DNA of 9,691 nucleotides from Pseudomonadota bacterium (GCA_030612385.1 JAUWNZ010000030.1:1-9691), one strand, 5' to 3'. Shown: positions 1 through 7,639, numbered from the stretch's first letter. The notes: generated by a model not told the origin, from the sequence alone. Made by a program: numbers and translations.

Positions 1-91
1 CTGAAGCACATGGAAGGCTGAAGCACATGGAAGGCTGAAGCACATGGAAGGCTGAAGCACATGGAAGGCTGAAGCACATGGAAGGCTGAAG
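1..91. repeat. 17-bp tandem repeat array, five perfect copies
   Basis: The unit CTGAAGCACATGGAAGG occurs five times head to tail without a mismatch (1-17, 18-34, 35-51, 52-68, 69-85), followed by the first six bases of a sixth copy. The array begins at the window edge, so it may continue to the left. There are no spacers between units, so this is a minisatellite and not a CRISPR. It lies beyond the 3' end of the minus-strand gene that stops at 157. Each unit junction recreates the word GAAGGCTGAAG, which also appears just upstream of that gene's start codon. Confidence 0.95.
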
Positions 92-128
92 CCTTCCGCT
101 ACATGCTTCTGCAATATGCCTTCCGCTA
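80..128. repeat. Palindrome and direct repeats at the edge of the tandem array
   Basis: GGAAGGC (80-86) and GCCTTCC (91-97) form a perfect 7-bp stem with the four-base loop TGAA. The word GCCTTCCGCTA occurs at 91-101 and again at 118-128, so either copy could pair with the GGAAGGC arms present in every unit of the neighbouring array. The hairpin lies downstream of the minus-strand gene ending at 157, but no T run follows it on that strand, so I do not call it an intrinsic terminator. Confidence 0.6.
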
Positions 129-156
129 TTCATTGAGCTGATACGAAAAAGGAATC

Positions 157-1095
157 TTACAGGTGGCATCTTTTTCTAAACAGTCGCCACAAACCTAACA
201 GGTGAACGGCAATTATTGCCATAGCGAGTCTAGGCACCCAGAGCCAGAATGCGCTCAATCCCAGTGACAGAAAGATTGAAGGGTCTTCGATCATGGCATG
301 GTTGATGCCGATGGAAAGGTGCAGATCTTCCAGTTCTTCCTCTGTCAGGTGTCCCTCTTTGACCTCTTCAACGATCACCGCCCCCCCGGAAGCGATGCCG
401 AATAGAGCGGCAGTAACCCATAAAATACCGACATCCGGTCTCAGACCAAGTATCTTCAGAACAGGTGCTAACAGTTTTACAATATGGTTGATCCAGCCCA
501 TGGTCCTGACTATTTCAAGCAGGGTCAATATGCTCATGATGATCACAAATATCTTGATACTGAGGTAACCTGTTGTAATGCCCCAGCTTTTTAACATTTC
601 AATGAATGGTTGTGAGACTGGTGAGGATATTTCTACAGCTAATGGAGTTGATGTCGGAGTGTCAAAAAAAGGCGATATTAAAACCACTGTGATTGTGGCC
701 GTTATGAGACGGAAAAGAGTGGCTTTTACAGGATGAATCTTTGAGCTGGCCTGAATAATACCCTCTTGAATCAGGTTGTGGGCAATTAGAAGGAAAAGAG
801 CGATCAGGGTCATCTGTTCTTTGGTTAAGGGCAGCACGGCCATTGCTGCTATAGCGCCATACAGGTTGGAGAGCATACCGATCATCAGAGGCAGAGCGGC
901 CATGGCCGGCAGGTTGAAAAGGCTCATAGCGGGCTGGATGAGAAAATCGATTCTGCTAATCAAGCCGCTCCACGCCAGAAAAGCGGTAAGAAGAGAGACT
1001 GGAACTACAATCTTTAACATCCAGATAAAGCCGCTCCACCCCTTCCTGATGCCTGACAGGAAACCTTCTTTTAGTAACTTACTATATGTGTTCAT
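157..1095 (-). CDS. Nucleoside-recognition (Gate) domain membrane protein
   Basis: A 312-residue polytopic membrane protein. Two similar hydrophobic halves (about residues 27-140 and 178-302) are joined by a polar linker rich in Ser/Thr/Pro (about 143-165). Family-like stretches include IRKGWSGFIWMLKIVVPVSL near the N-terminus, NLYGAIAAMAVLPL (78-90), LFGIASGGAVIVEEV (231-245) and GINHAMIEDP (263-272). This two-half layout is that of the nucleoside-recognition/Gate family, which includes SpmA, SpmB and the permease part of FeoB; the substrate is generally unknown and I assign none. The reading frame stays open 49 codons further upstream, but that extension runs through heptamer repeats and lacks family-like sequence. 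I therefore start at the ATG at 1095, although no clear Shine-Dalgarno precedes it. It lies 253 bases downstream of the ppiD-like gene on the same strand and could be co-transcribed. Confidence 0.8.
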   Translation of the reverse strand: MNTYSKLLKEGFLSGIRKGWSGFIWMLKIVVPVSLLTAFLAWSGLISRIDFLIQPAMSLFNLPAMAALPLMIGMLSNLYGAIAAMAVLPLTKEQMTLIALFLLIAHNLIQEGIIQASSKIHPVKATLFRLITATITVVLISPFFDTPTSTPLAVEISSPVSQPFIEMLKSWGITTGYLSIKIFVIIMSILTLLEIVRTMGWINHIVKLLAPVLKILGLRPDVGILWVTAALFGIASGGAVIVEEVKEGHLTEEELEDLHLSIGINHAMIEDPSIFLSLGLSAFWLWVPRLAMAIIAVHLLGLWRLFRKRCHL

Positions 1096-1099
1096 AAAC

Positions 1100-1114
1100 G
1101 AAGGCTGAAGGCTG
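1100..1114. repeat. Heptamer repeat (GAAGGCT) next to a start codon
   Basis: Two perfect GAAGGCT units plus one base lie 4 bases upstream of the likely ATG (1095) of the minus-strand membrane protein gene, where its ribosome binding site would be expected. The first 11 bases are identical to the unit junction of the array at 1-91, in the same orientation. Confidence 0.6.
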
Positions 1115-1150
1115 TTAGCGCCTAACCTGGACAAGCCGGAACCAAGAAAT

Positions 1151-1171
1151 GGTTCACGGTTCACGGGTTCA
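1151..1171. repeat. Heptamer repeat (GGTTCAC)
   Basis: Two perfect GGTTCAC units (1151-1157, 1158-1164) are followed, one base out of phase, by GGTTCA. On the minus strand this reads as repeated GTGAACC and resembles the CCTGAAC units at 5184-5199. It lies in the 253-base gap between the ppiD-like gene and the membrane protein gene. Confidence 0.6.
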
Positions 1172-1259
1172 AGGCAACTTATTTTTGTGAGAACCCTAAA
1201 GTAAAAGACACCCAGAGGGCATTTCTTGCGGAGCGCCAACAACCTGAGTAGTTACGCAC

Positions 1260-1301
1260 GGACAAACAATACCGGATCAAAGTCCGGCACATGGTTTGTC
1301 C
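1260..1301. other. Two-step hairpin in the intergenic gap
   Basis: GGACAAAC (1260-1267) is perfectly complementary to GTTTGTCC (1294-1301). Inside this 8-bp stem, CCGGA (1272-1276) pairs with TCCGG (1283-1287) around a six-base loop. On either strand the transcript could fold into a stem, an internal loop and a second stem. It lies between the ppiD-like stop and the membrane protein gene. No T tract follows, so its role (processing site, attenuator or remnant palindrome) is unknown. Confidence 0.5.
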
Positions 1302-1321
1302 ATGCCACCCGGCTGCCATCT

Positions 1322-1340
1322 CATTTTTCATTTTGATATT
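1322..1340 (-). repeat. Dispersed AATATCAAAATGA-type repeat, copy 1
   Basis: On the minus strand this reads AATATCAAAATGAAAAATG, starting 8 bases after the ppiD-like stop codon. The first twelve bases are identical to 7602-7613, which overlaps the 3' end of mrdA in the same sense orientation. A related inverted copy lies at 7683-7709 ahead of rodA. Confidence 0.55.
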
Positions 1341-1348
1341 TACATTCC

Positions 1349-2950
1349 CTACAGCCTGTCTGCCTGAGTAGTCATCTTTATCTTCCCTTCTTTTATCATG
1401 GATATTCTGATTCCCTCTATCCACGACCGAAAGCATTCGTCCCCTTTTATTTTTAACAGAATGTTTTTAAGGTTGGCTTTTTTTGCCTCAAAGTCTCTGT
1501 CGTCCAGCTTTCCTTTCTCTTTGAGTTTTATAATCACAGAATTTCCGTTCACATAAAATACATTGTCAGGATATGGTCTTTTTTCCGATATCCGGTAGAG
1601 AGATTCTTCAAGCTCTCTTGAGAAACCGATCTTTGGTATGTTTGGGTTTGGAATAAAGAGACCTGTCTCGGAAATTTCAATCCCCCCCCTGCGGGAGAAG
1701 CTACCGATCTCTTCACCATCTTTAAGGCGATGAAGAATCATCTCGGCCTCTTTTCTGCATAGTATCTGAGACTCTTTGTCGATAAAGTTTCTTTCAATAT
1801 CCTTTTTTGCTTCCTCAAATTTCGGTATATAAGATGGGTTCGTGGAGACTGCCTTTATTACATAAAATCCCTTCGAAGTTGACAGGACGGGGCTTATTTC
1901 TCCCGTGCGCAGTCCGAAGATGTGTTGGGCAATATCATCGATGCGACTGAGTTCCACGGGAGGATTGGCTCTTGCGAAAAATCCTGTAATGTTTATCTTC
2001 AGCCCGTTTGTCGATGCATAATCTTCAAAATTTTCTTCCTGGTAGATTGTGTCATGTGCCTTTCGTGCCTCGCGTAAGGCTGTTCTCATCCCCTTTGTCC
2101 ACTTTATTTCGGTGATTATACCGTCTTTTACCTCGGACAGTGGGAGTGCCTCCCCCCCCTGCTTTGTATATTTGTTCTTATGAAGATTGTAATAGTCCGT
2201 CACGTCATTTTCTGAAACCTTGACGGGTTTAGCAAAATCCGTCCCGGTAAACTCAATGTATTTAATCTGCGCCTTTTCCGGAATGCGGAAAAGCCCGCTA
2301 TCTTCTTCAAAATGTTTTCTCAGGTCGATGTCGGTTGGTTTGACCCTGGATTTAAAACCGCTGGCGGCAATCTTGATGAATTCCAGGTTTATTTTTTCAT
2401 TTTGAATTCTGTAAATATCATATATCTCTTCTTCAGAGACCTTTACAGATTTCGTTATAAGCCCCTCCAGTTTTGCGATCTTCAGCGCCATTTTTTGTGA
2501 AGTTTCAAAGTCTTCCGGACTCATCTTATAGTGGCGGAGTGTCCGTTGGTAGACCTGGTCGTCAAAAACACCGTTTTTCTGGAAAGCCGGATGTGAACGT
2601 ATAGAATCCCTGATTTCACTGTCATTAACAGACAGTTTGAGTTCATCAGCCTTCCGAATAATGATGGCCCTGTTAATCAGGTTATCCAGCGCCTGCTTTT
2701 TCAGGTTCAATTTCTTCAGGACATCGTCTGTAAGATTATTTCCAAACCGCTGGCGGTAAAGGTTAACGAGACCTTGATATTCGTCCCGAAAGTTGTCATA
2801 AGAAATACTTTGGTTGTCTATTATGGCTATGGATTCGGCCTGTCTTTTCCCCCTGATGGAACCGAAATAAAAGATGAAGACAATTATAATAATGCCTAAT
2901 ATTATTTTTATAAGCCAGCTTTTGGCATGTTTTCTCATTAATTGAAGCAC
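1349..2950 (-). CDS. PpiD/SurA-like membrane-anchored folding factor, apparently lacking the parvulin domain
   Basis: A 533-residue protein with a short positively charged N-terminus, one membrane segment (about residues 13-30) and a periplasmic body. The SurA/PpiD N-terminal chaperone region spans about 38-190 (AIIDNQSISYDNFRDEYQG and a helical stretch to about 165). Family-like C-terminal blocks follow: PLSEVKDGI (270-278), LRTGEISPVLSTSKGFYVIK (347-366), PKFEEAKKDI (376-385) and a terminal DFEAKKANLKNILL segment. PpiD is a periplasmic chaperone bound to the inner membrane near the Sec translocon. In the usual layout a parvulin rotamase of about 90 residues separates the YY.....Y linker (253-261) from PLSEVK; here they are almost adjacent, and no ARHIL or GGDLG motif is present. 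The protein is therefore shorter than typical homologues of about 620-640 residues. A GTG start at 2950 is favoured because AAGGAG lies seven bases upstream; an ATG at 2938 is a weaker option. Two coding G8 tracts lie at 1682-1689 and 2152-2159. Confidence 0.85.
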   Translation of the reverse strand: MLQLMRKHAKSWLIKIILGIIIIVFIFYFGSIRGKRQAESIAIIDNQSISYDNFRDEYQGLVNLYRQRFGNNLTDDVLKKLNLKKQALDNLINRAIIIRKADELKLSVNDSEIRDSIRSHPAFQKNGVFDDQVYQRTLRHYKMSPEDFETSQKMALKIAKLEGLITKSVKVSEEEIYDIYRIQNEKINLEFIKIAASGFKSRVKPTDIDLRKHFEEDSGLFRIPEKAQIKYIEFTGTDFAKPVKVSENDVTDYYNLHKNKYTKQGGEALPLSEVKDGIITEIKWTKGMRTALREARKAHDTIYQEENFEDYASTNGLKINITGFFARANPPVELSRIDDIAQHIFGLRTGEISPVLSTSKGFYVIKAVSTNPSYIPKFEEAKKDIERNFIDKESQILCRKEAEMILHRLKDGEEIGSFSRRGGIEISETGLFIPNPNIPKIGFSRELEESLYRISEKRPYPDNVFYVNGNSVIIKLKEKGKLDDRDFEAKKANLKNILLKIKGDECFRSWIEGIRISMIKEGKIKMTTQADRL

Positions 2951-2957
2951 GAAGTTT

Positions 2958-2963
2958 CTCCTT
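2958..2963 (-). promoter_or_regulatory. Ribosome binding site deciding a GTG start
   Basis: On the minus strand AAGGAG lies seven bases before the GTG at 2950. The in-frame ATG at 2938 is 19 bases away, too far to use this site, so the GTG start is preferred. Confidence 0.7.
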
Positions 2964-2991
2964 GATATCCGTTTTTAGGGAGTTTTCTCAA

Positions 2992-3021
2992 TTGCGATCC
3001 GGCTCTGATTAATAGTATACT
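2992..3021 (+). promoter_or_regulatory. Candidate mreB promoter with a palindromic -10
   Basis: TTGCGA (2992-2997) and TATACT (3016-3021) are separated by 18 bases, a plausible sigma70-type promoter giving a leader of roughly 95 bases before mreB. The -10 lies in the perfect palindrome AGTATACT (3014-3021), so the opposite strand also reads TATACT toward the ppiD-like gene. I find no good -35 for that minus-strand direction. The rest of the 174-base divergent gap is AT-rich with no other clear signal. Confidence 0.35.
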
Positions 3022-3094
3022 CGCTAATAAAATGCAATAATCTTTTAGAAAAAAGGATTGAATGAGTCAATCAAATGCGGTATGGAGTATATAG

Positions 3095-4162
<1,068 letters not shown>

Positions 4163-4207
4163 ATGTAACGATCTAACCTCATTACACTGTCTCTATTTGT
4201 GTGAAAG

Positions 4208-5035
4208 ATGTCGTCTCCCGGGAAATACCAGACAATTATCATAGCATCCATCCTTTTAATCGCTTCCATCATAATACTTTCTTTTAATTTAAAGCAGTTA
4301 GGCGGGACAGGTTTTATCCGGAGACTGGTTTTAGAGACAGCGGCGCCTCTGGAAAATATTATTAACTCGTCAATGGGTGGTATAAGCGGCGTATGGAGGA
4401 GATACATCTTCTTCGTGGGTCTGGAGGAGGAGAACAGAAAGCTCAGAGGAGAGATTGTCTCATTAAGGGGTGAGGTTAACCAATACAGGGAGATGTATCT
4501 GGAGGGAATGCGCTTAAAGAAACTTCTCAACCTGAAGGAAAATATCAATTATCCTACGGTCATCGCAGAGATTATAGGCGGAAGTCGCTCATCTGTGTTT
4601 AAGATGATATTGATTAACAGAGGAACTACGGATGGTGTAAAAGAGGGATTTCCCGTCCTGGCCAGTGAAGGTGTTATAGGCAGGATAGTAGAAGCTTCAT
4701 GGAATGTGTCAAGGGTACTTCTCTTGATAGATAATAATAGTAATATCGATGCCCTTATTCAGAAAAGCAGAGCGCAAGGTGTGCTGCAGGGGCGGGGGGG
4801 TGAGGGGTGTATCTTAAAATACGTTCAGCGCTCAGAAGATGTTAGGGTGGGAGATAATGTAGTTTCTTCGGGTCTGGCAGGCGTTTTCCCCAAGGGCCTG
4901 CTTCTCGGTGTTGTCAAAAAAGTACAAAAGAAAAAGTCTGGTTTATTCCAGGAAATTTTAGTGTCTCCGGCTGTTGATTTATCAAGGCTTGAAGAGGCGC
5001 TGGTGATATTATCAGACAAGAAAGATAGAAGATGA
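4208..5035 (+). CDS. mreC: Rod shape-determining protein MreC
   Basis: A 275-residue bitopic protein: short cytoplasmic end, one membrane segment (about residues 8-26), a periplasmic coiled coil (about 66-108, LEEENRKLRGEIVSLRGEVNQ) and the two beta-barrel MreC domains (about 115-270). Family signatures include the SSVFKMILINRGTTDGVKEGFPVL block (128-151), EGVIGRIVEAS (154-164) and SSGLAGVFPKGLLLG (220-234). MreC bridges the MreB filament, MreD and PBP2 and activates PBP2 in the periplasm. An in-frame stop lies six bases before the ATG at 4208, so no upstream start in this frame exists, although the Shine-Dalgarno is poor (GAAAG directly abutting the start codon). A run of seven G (4794-4800) encodes part of the QGRGGEG loop. 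A 264-base gap follows before mreD, which is unusual inside this operon. Confidence 0.96.
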   Translation: MSSPGKYQTIIIASILLIASIIILSFNLKQLGGTGFIRRLVLETAAPLENIINSSMGGISGVWRRYIFFVGLEEENRKLRGEIVSLRGEVNQYREMYLEGMRLKKLLNLKENINYPTVIAEIIGGSRSSVFKMILINRGTTDGVKEGFPVLASEGVIGRIVEASWNVSRVLLLIDNNSNIDALIQKSRAQGVLQGRGGEGCILKYVQRSEDVRVGDNVVSSGLAGVFPKGLLLGVVKKVQKKKSGLFQEILVSPAVDLSRLEEALVILSDKKDRR

Positions 5036-5044
5036 CGGCATCCT

Positions 5045-5132
5045 TAACGTAGGGGCAGGCCCCCGTGCCTGCCCTCATGATTTGGTGCAACCACCCAACA
5101 CAGGGCAACCACGGGGGGTTGCCCCTACGTTA
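5045..5132. repeat. Inverted pair of GTAG-type REP palindromes (BIME-like)
   Basis: The element is bounded by a perfect 13-bp inverted repeat, TAACGTAGGGGCA (5045-5057) and its complement (5120-5132). Each half holds its own hairpin: GGGCAGGC (5053-5060) with GCCTGCCC (5067-5074), and GGGCAACC (5103-5110) with GGTTGCCC (5117-5124), both with six-base loops. Each half, read inward from its own end, begins with GTAG directly before the stem, the hallmark of REP sequences mobilised by REP-associated tyrosine transposases (RAYT). No transposase is visible here. It sits between mreC and mreD, where such hairpins could stabilise the upstream mRNA or reduce downstream expression. Confidence 0.8.
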
Positions 5133-5183
5133 TCGTTGGAAAGTAGAAATTTGGGAAAGTTCAAGGGCTCAAAGGTTTTAACT

Positions 5184-5199
5184 CCTGAACCCTGAACCC
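5184..5199. repeat. Heptamer repeat (CCTGAAC) in the mreC-mreD gap
   Basis: Two perfect CCTGAAC units (5184-5190, 5191-5197) are followed by CC. The surrounding TTCAAGGGCTCAAAGG (5160-5175) is a degenerate relative. GAAATTTG (5147-5154) and CAAATTTC (5229-5236) flank the stretch as an inverted repeat. No coding frame or promoter is evident between the REP pair and mreD. Confidence 0.55.
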
Positions 5200-5299
5200 A
5201 TAAAAGCATGAGGCCCAATTCCCAACTTCAAATTTCACCGGCAAGGTACAAAATACACAAGGCTTAAACTATCTTTGATTTTTCATGAAGGATGCCAAG

Positions 5300-5812
5300 A
5301 TGGTCTATTATCTTTTCCTGCCGGTATTTTCCTTGCTGCTAATCGTTTTTCAGACGACTGTTCTTGACCTCTTTTTTATGGGTAAGGTAGGACTTGAATT
5401 ATCTCTGGTATTGGTTGTGTATGCCGGCTTTTACCTAAATATCATAAAGGGTGGTGCTATGTCCTTTATCCTCGGGTTTTATCTTGATTGTGTAACCGGT
5501 TCGATACCCGGTCTTTTTACGTTTATTTATGTAGCGATATTTTTTCTTTCCAGGGTTGTTTCTCTGAGAGTTTATATGGAAGGTTTGACCTTCATAATGG
5601 TTTTCACGTTTACATGCGCTTTTTCAGAGGGGATTGCGACCATCTTAATTTATGAGTTTTTCCTTGGGGTAGATATGTTTCATAATATCTTGCGGGTATT
5701 TTTGCCCCAGGCATTGGTGATCGGCGTTCTCAGTCCGGCGCTTTTTGCCATATTCAGTAGGTTCGAGGTTTTGTTGAATGGCGGGGAGGCAAGACAGATT
5801 AACAGGACATAA
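5300..5812 (+). CDS. mreD: Rod shape-determining protein MreD
   Basis: A small integral membrane protein, 170 residues from this start, with five or six hydrophobic segments; this is the usual MreD size. Recognisable parts are VFQTTVLDLFFMGKVGLELSL near the N-terminus and GFYLDCVTGSIPGLFTFIY in the middle, matching the family G..LD...G...G......Y pattern. MreD links MreC and the RodA/PBP2 synthase in the membrane. Two starts are possible: ATG at 5285 has no Shine-Dalgarno, while ATG at 5300 has AAGGA at 5288-5292 with seven bases of spacing, so I choose 5300 (5285 would add MKDAK). The 3' end overlaps the start of mrdA by 35 bases, implying translational coupling. Sequence divergence is normal for this family. 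Confidence 0.92.
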   Translation: MVYYLFLPVFSLLLIVFQTTVLDLFFMGKVGLELSLVLVVYAGFYLNIIKGGAMSFILGFYLDCVTGSIPGLFTFIYVAIFFLSRVVSLRVYMEGLTFIMVFTFTCAFSEGIATILIYEFFLGVDMFHNILRVFLPQALVIGVLSPALFAIFSRFEVLLNGGEARQINRT

Positions 5813-7628
5813 CCCTGTCGATCTCAGGAACAGGCTCAGGTTTTTTTTATGGGTTATATCGATAGCGCTATCTATTTTAATGGTCAGGATGTGGTACCTC
5901 CAGGTTATAAGGGGAGATGTCTTCAGACAAAGATCTGAGAACAACAGGATTTGCCTTCGTGAGGTCAAACCTTTAAGAGGCCGGATTTATGATATTAGAG
6001 GTAATATTCTGGTTGACAATCAGGCCTCCTTCGATGTCTCAATTATTCCGGAGGATGCCGAGGATGTCGATAGTGTGGTTGGAAGGATAAAGGGTTTGTA
6101 TGCGCAAAAACTCCTTGAGTTTTCCGGTGGAGATGTTGTCCGTGGGAAAGTAAGAAGACCGTTCGTGCCGATTAAACTTGAGAGAAACATAAGCAGGGAG
6201 AAACTTTCCATAGTTGAGACTAACTCTCTGGATTTACCGGGCGTGGTTGTCGATGTAATGCCCGTCAGAAAATATATTTTTGGAGATATAATGGCCCATA
6301 TCCTCGGTTATGTTGGTGAGATTAGCAGTGATAAGCTGGAGAGTGATACTTCCGGTGGCTATAAGTCCGGCGATATGGTGGGAAAGCAGGGGATCGAGAA
6401 ATATCTGGATAGGTATATCAAAGGCCAGAGGGGTGGAGAGCAGGTTGAAGTGAACGTTGCCGGTCGAGAATTGAGGGTTATGGAAAAGGTTGATCCTGTC
6501 CCCGGCTGCAATGTTGTTCTTACAATTGATTCTTATCTGCAGAATATTGCCTGGGATGCCCTCGAGGGGAAGGCAGGTTCGGTTATAGTGATAAATCCTC
6601 GTGATGGTTCAGTGATGGCTATGGTGAACAGGCCGGCTTTTAATCCAAACCTGTTCAACAGGGGGATATCTCAAAATAACTGGAGAAAACTTTTAAACAA
6701 TCCCTTGCATCCAATGAGAAACAGGGCTATTTCCGGGCAGTATATCCCAGCTTCCACATACAAGTTGATAGTGGCTGCGGCGGCGCTTGAAGAAGGTCTG
6801 ATAACGCCCGAGGCCTCGTTTTTTTGTGATGGATCGTATAAGTTGGGCAACAGGACATTCAGGTGTTGGAAGAAAGGTGGTCATGGTGAAATCAGTTTGC
6901 ACCGGGCTATCGCGGAGTCCTGCGATGTTTATTTTTACAATATTGGAAAGATGGTTGGAGTTGCAAAGTTGGCAAAGTATTCCCTGGGATTTGGTTTGGG
7001 GGCAAAGACAGGTATAAATCTTCCTGGAGAAAAGAGCGGTTTGGTGCCGACAAAACGGTGGAAATTAAATAGATTCAAGGAACCATGGCAGTTGGGGGAA
7101 ACGACTTGTCTGGCGATAGGTCAAGGGTTTATTTTGGCGACACCGCTGCAACTGCTCAATGCCTACTGTGCCCTGGCAAATGGAGGAACTTTATACGTTC
7201 CCAGGATCGTGAAAAGGCTTGAAACGGCGGATGGGCGGATTCTGGAGGAATTCAATTCCGAAATAATATCTCATATCCCAGTCAGTGAAAAAAACATTGA
7301 GATATTGAAACGTGCCTTATGGGGAGCGGTCAATGAAGTTAATGGAACTGGTAGGGCATTAAAGAGGAAAGAGGAAGATGTGTGCGGGAAAACTGGCACG
7401 GCACAGGTTGTCGGATTGCCGCAGGGGGATAATGTCAGGAAGGAGAAAATTCCATATAAGCTGAGGGATCATGCCCTTTTTGTTTGTTTTGCCCCTTATA
7501 AGAATTCTGAGATAGCGGTGGCGGTTGTTGTGGAACATGGTGGTCATGGTGGATCTGCAGCTGCGCCGATTGCCAGAAAGATTATAGATAGTTACTTTAA
7601 CAATATCAAAATGAGAAGTGAGAAATGA
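5778..7628 (+). CDS. mrdA: Penicillin-binding protein 2 (class B transpeptidase of elongation)
   Basis: A 616-residue class B PBP that cross-links peptidoglycan made by RodA. One membrane anchor (about 21-42) is followed by the pedestal/dimerisation domain (about 60-235, with REVKPLRGRIYDIRGNIL) and the transpeptidase domain (about 265-605). The active-site motifs are complete: S326-T-Y-K329 (SxxK), S381-C-D383 (the PBP2 form of SxN) and K538-T-G-T541. The residue before the nucleophile is Ala (IPAST) where PPGST is commoner. C350, C363, H369 and C382 sit where PBP2 proteins carry a zinc site, and the last two intervals match those I recall for the Acinetobacter/E. coli site. The start overlaps mreD, with GAGG nine bases upstream and no other nearby start codon in frame. 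The last residues and the stop codon lie in a heptamer repeat (7612-7639). Confidence 0.97.
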   Translation: MAGRQDRLTGHNPVDLRNRLRFFLWVISIALSILMVRMWYLQVIRGDVFRQRSENNRICLREVKPLRGRIYDIRGNILVDNQASFDVSIIPEDAEDVDSVVGRIKGLYAQKLLEFSGGDVVRGKVRRPFVPIKLERNISREKLSIVETNSLDLPGVVVDVMPVRKYIFGDIMAHILGYVGEISSDKLESDTSGGYKSGDMVGKQGIEKYLDRYIKGQRGGEQVEVNVAGRELRVMEKVDPVPGCNVVLTIDSYLQNIAWDALEGKAGSVIVINPRDGSVMAMVNRPAFNPNLFNRGISQNNWRKLLNNPLHPMRNRAISGQYIPASTYKLIVAAAALEEGLITPEASFFCDGSYKLGNRTFRCWKKGGHGEISLHRAIAESCDVYFYNIGKMVGVAKLAKYSLGFGLGAKTGINLPGEKSGLVPTKRWKLNRFKEPWQLGETTCLAIGQGFILATPLQLLNAYCALANGGTLYVPRIVKRLETADGRILEEFNSEIISHIPVSEKNIEILKRALWGAVNEVNGTGRALKRKEEDVCGKTGTAQVVGLPQGDNVRKEKIPYKLRDHALFVCFAPYKNSEIAVAVVVEHGGHGGSAAAPIARKIIDSYFNNIKMRSEK

Positions 7629-7639
7629 GAAATGAAAAG
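7602..7639 (+). repeat. Heptamer repeat (TGAGAAR, four units) covering the mrdA stop codon
   Basis: AATATCAAAA leads into four 7-base units: TGAGAAG (7612-7618), TGAGAAA (7619-7625), TGAGAAA (7626-7632) and TGAAAAG (7633-7639). The mrdA stop codon is the first three bases of the third unit. A change of one unit would shift the frame of the short C-terminal tail. The leading AATATCAAAATG matches the repeat behind the ppiD-like gene. Confidence 0.75.

Noticed and set aside
1..91. CRISPR-like array
   Set aside because: Units are contiguous with no spacers and are only 17 bp long; no cas genes are nearby.
1096..1242. Open 49-codon N-terminal extension of the minus-strand membrane protein
   Set aside because: The extension is translated through GAAGGCT and GGTTCAC repeats, has no family-like sequence and is unlike the start of related Gate-domain proteins.
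1243..1372. 10-bp direct repeat CCTGAGTAGT at 1243-1252 and 1363-1372
   Set aside because: The match stops abruptly on both sides and one copy is in the ppiD-like coding end; it is too short to separate from chance.
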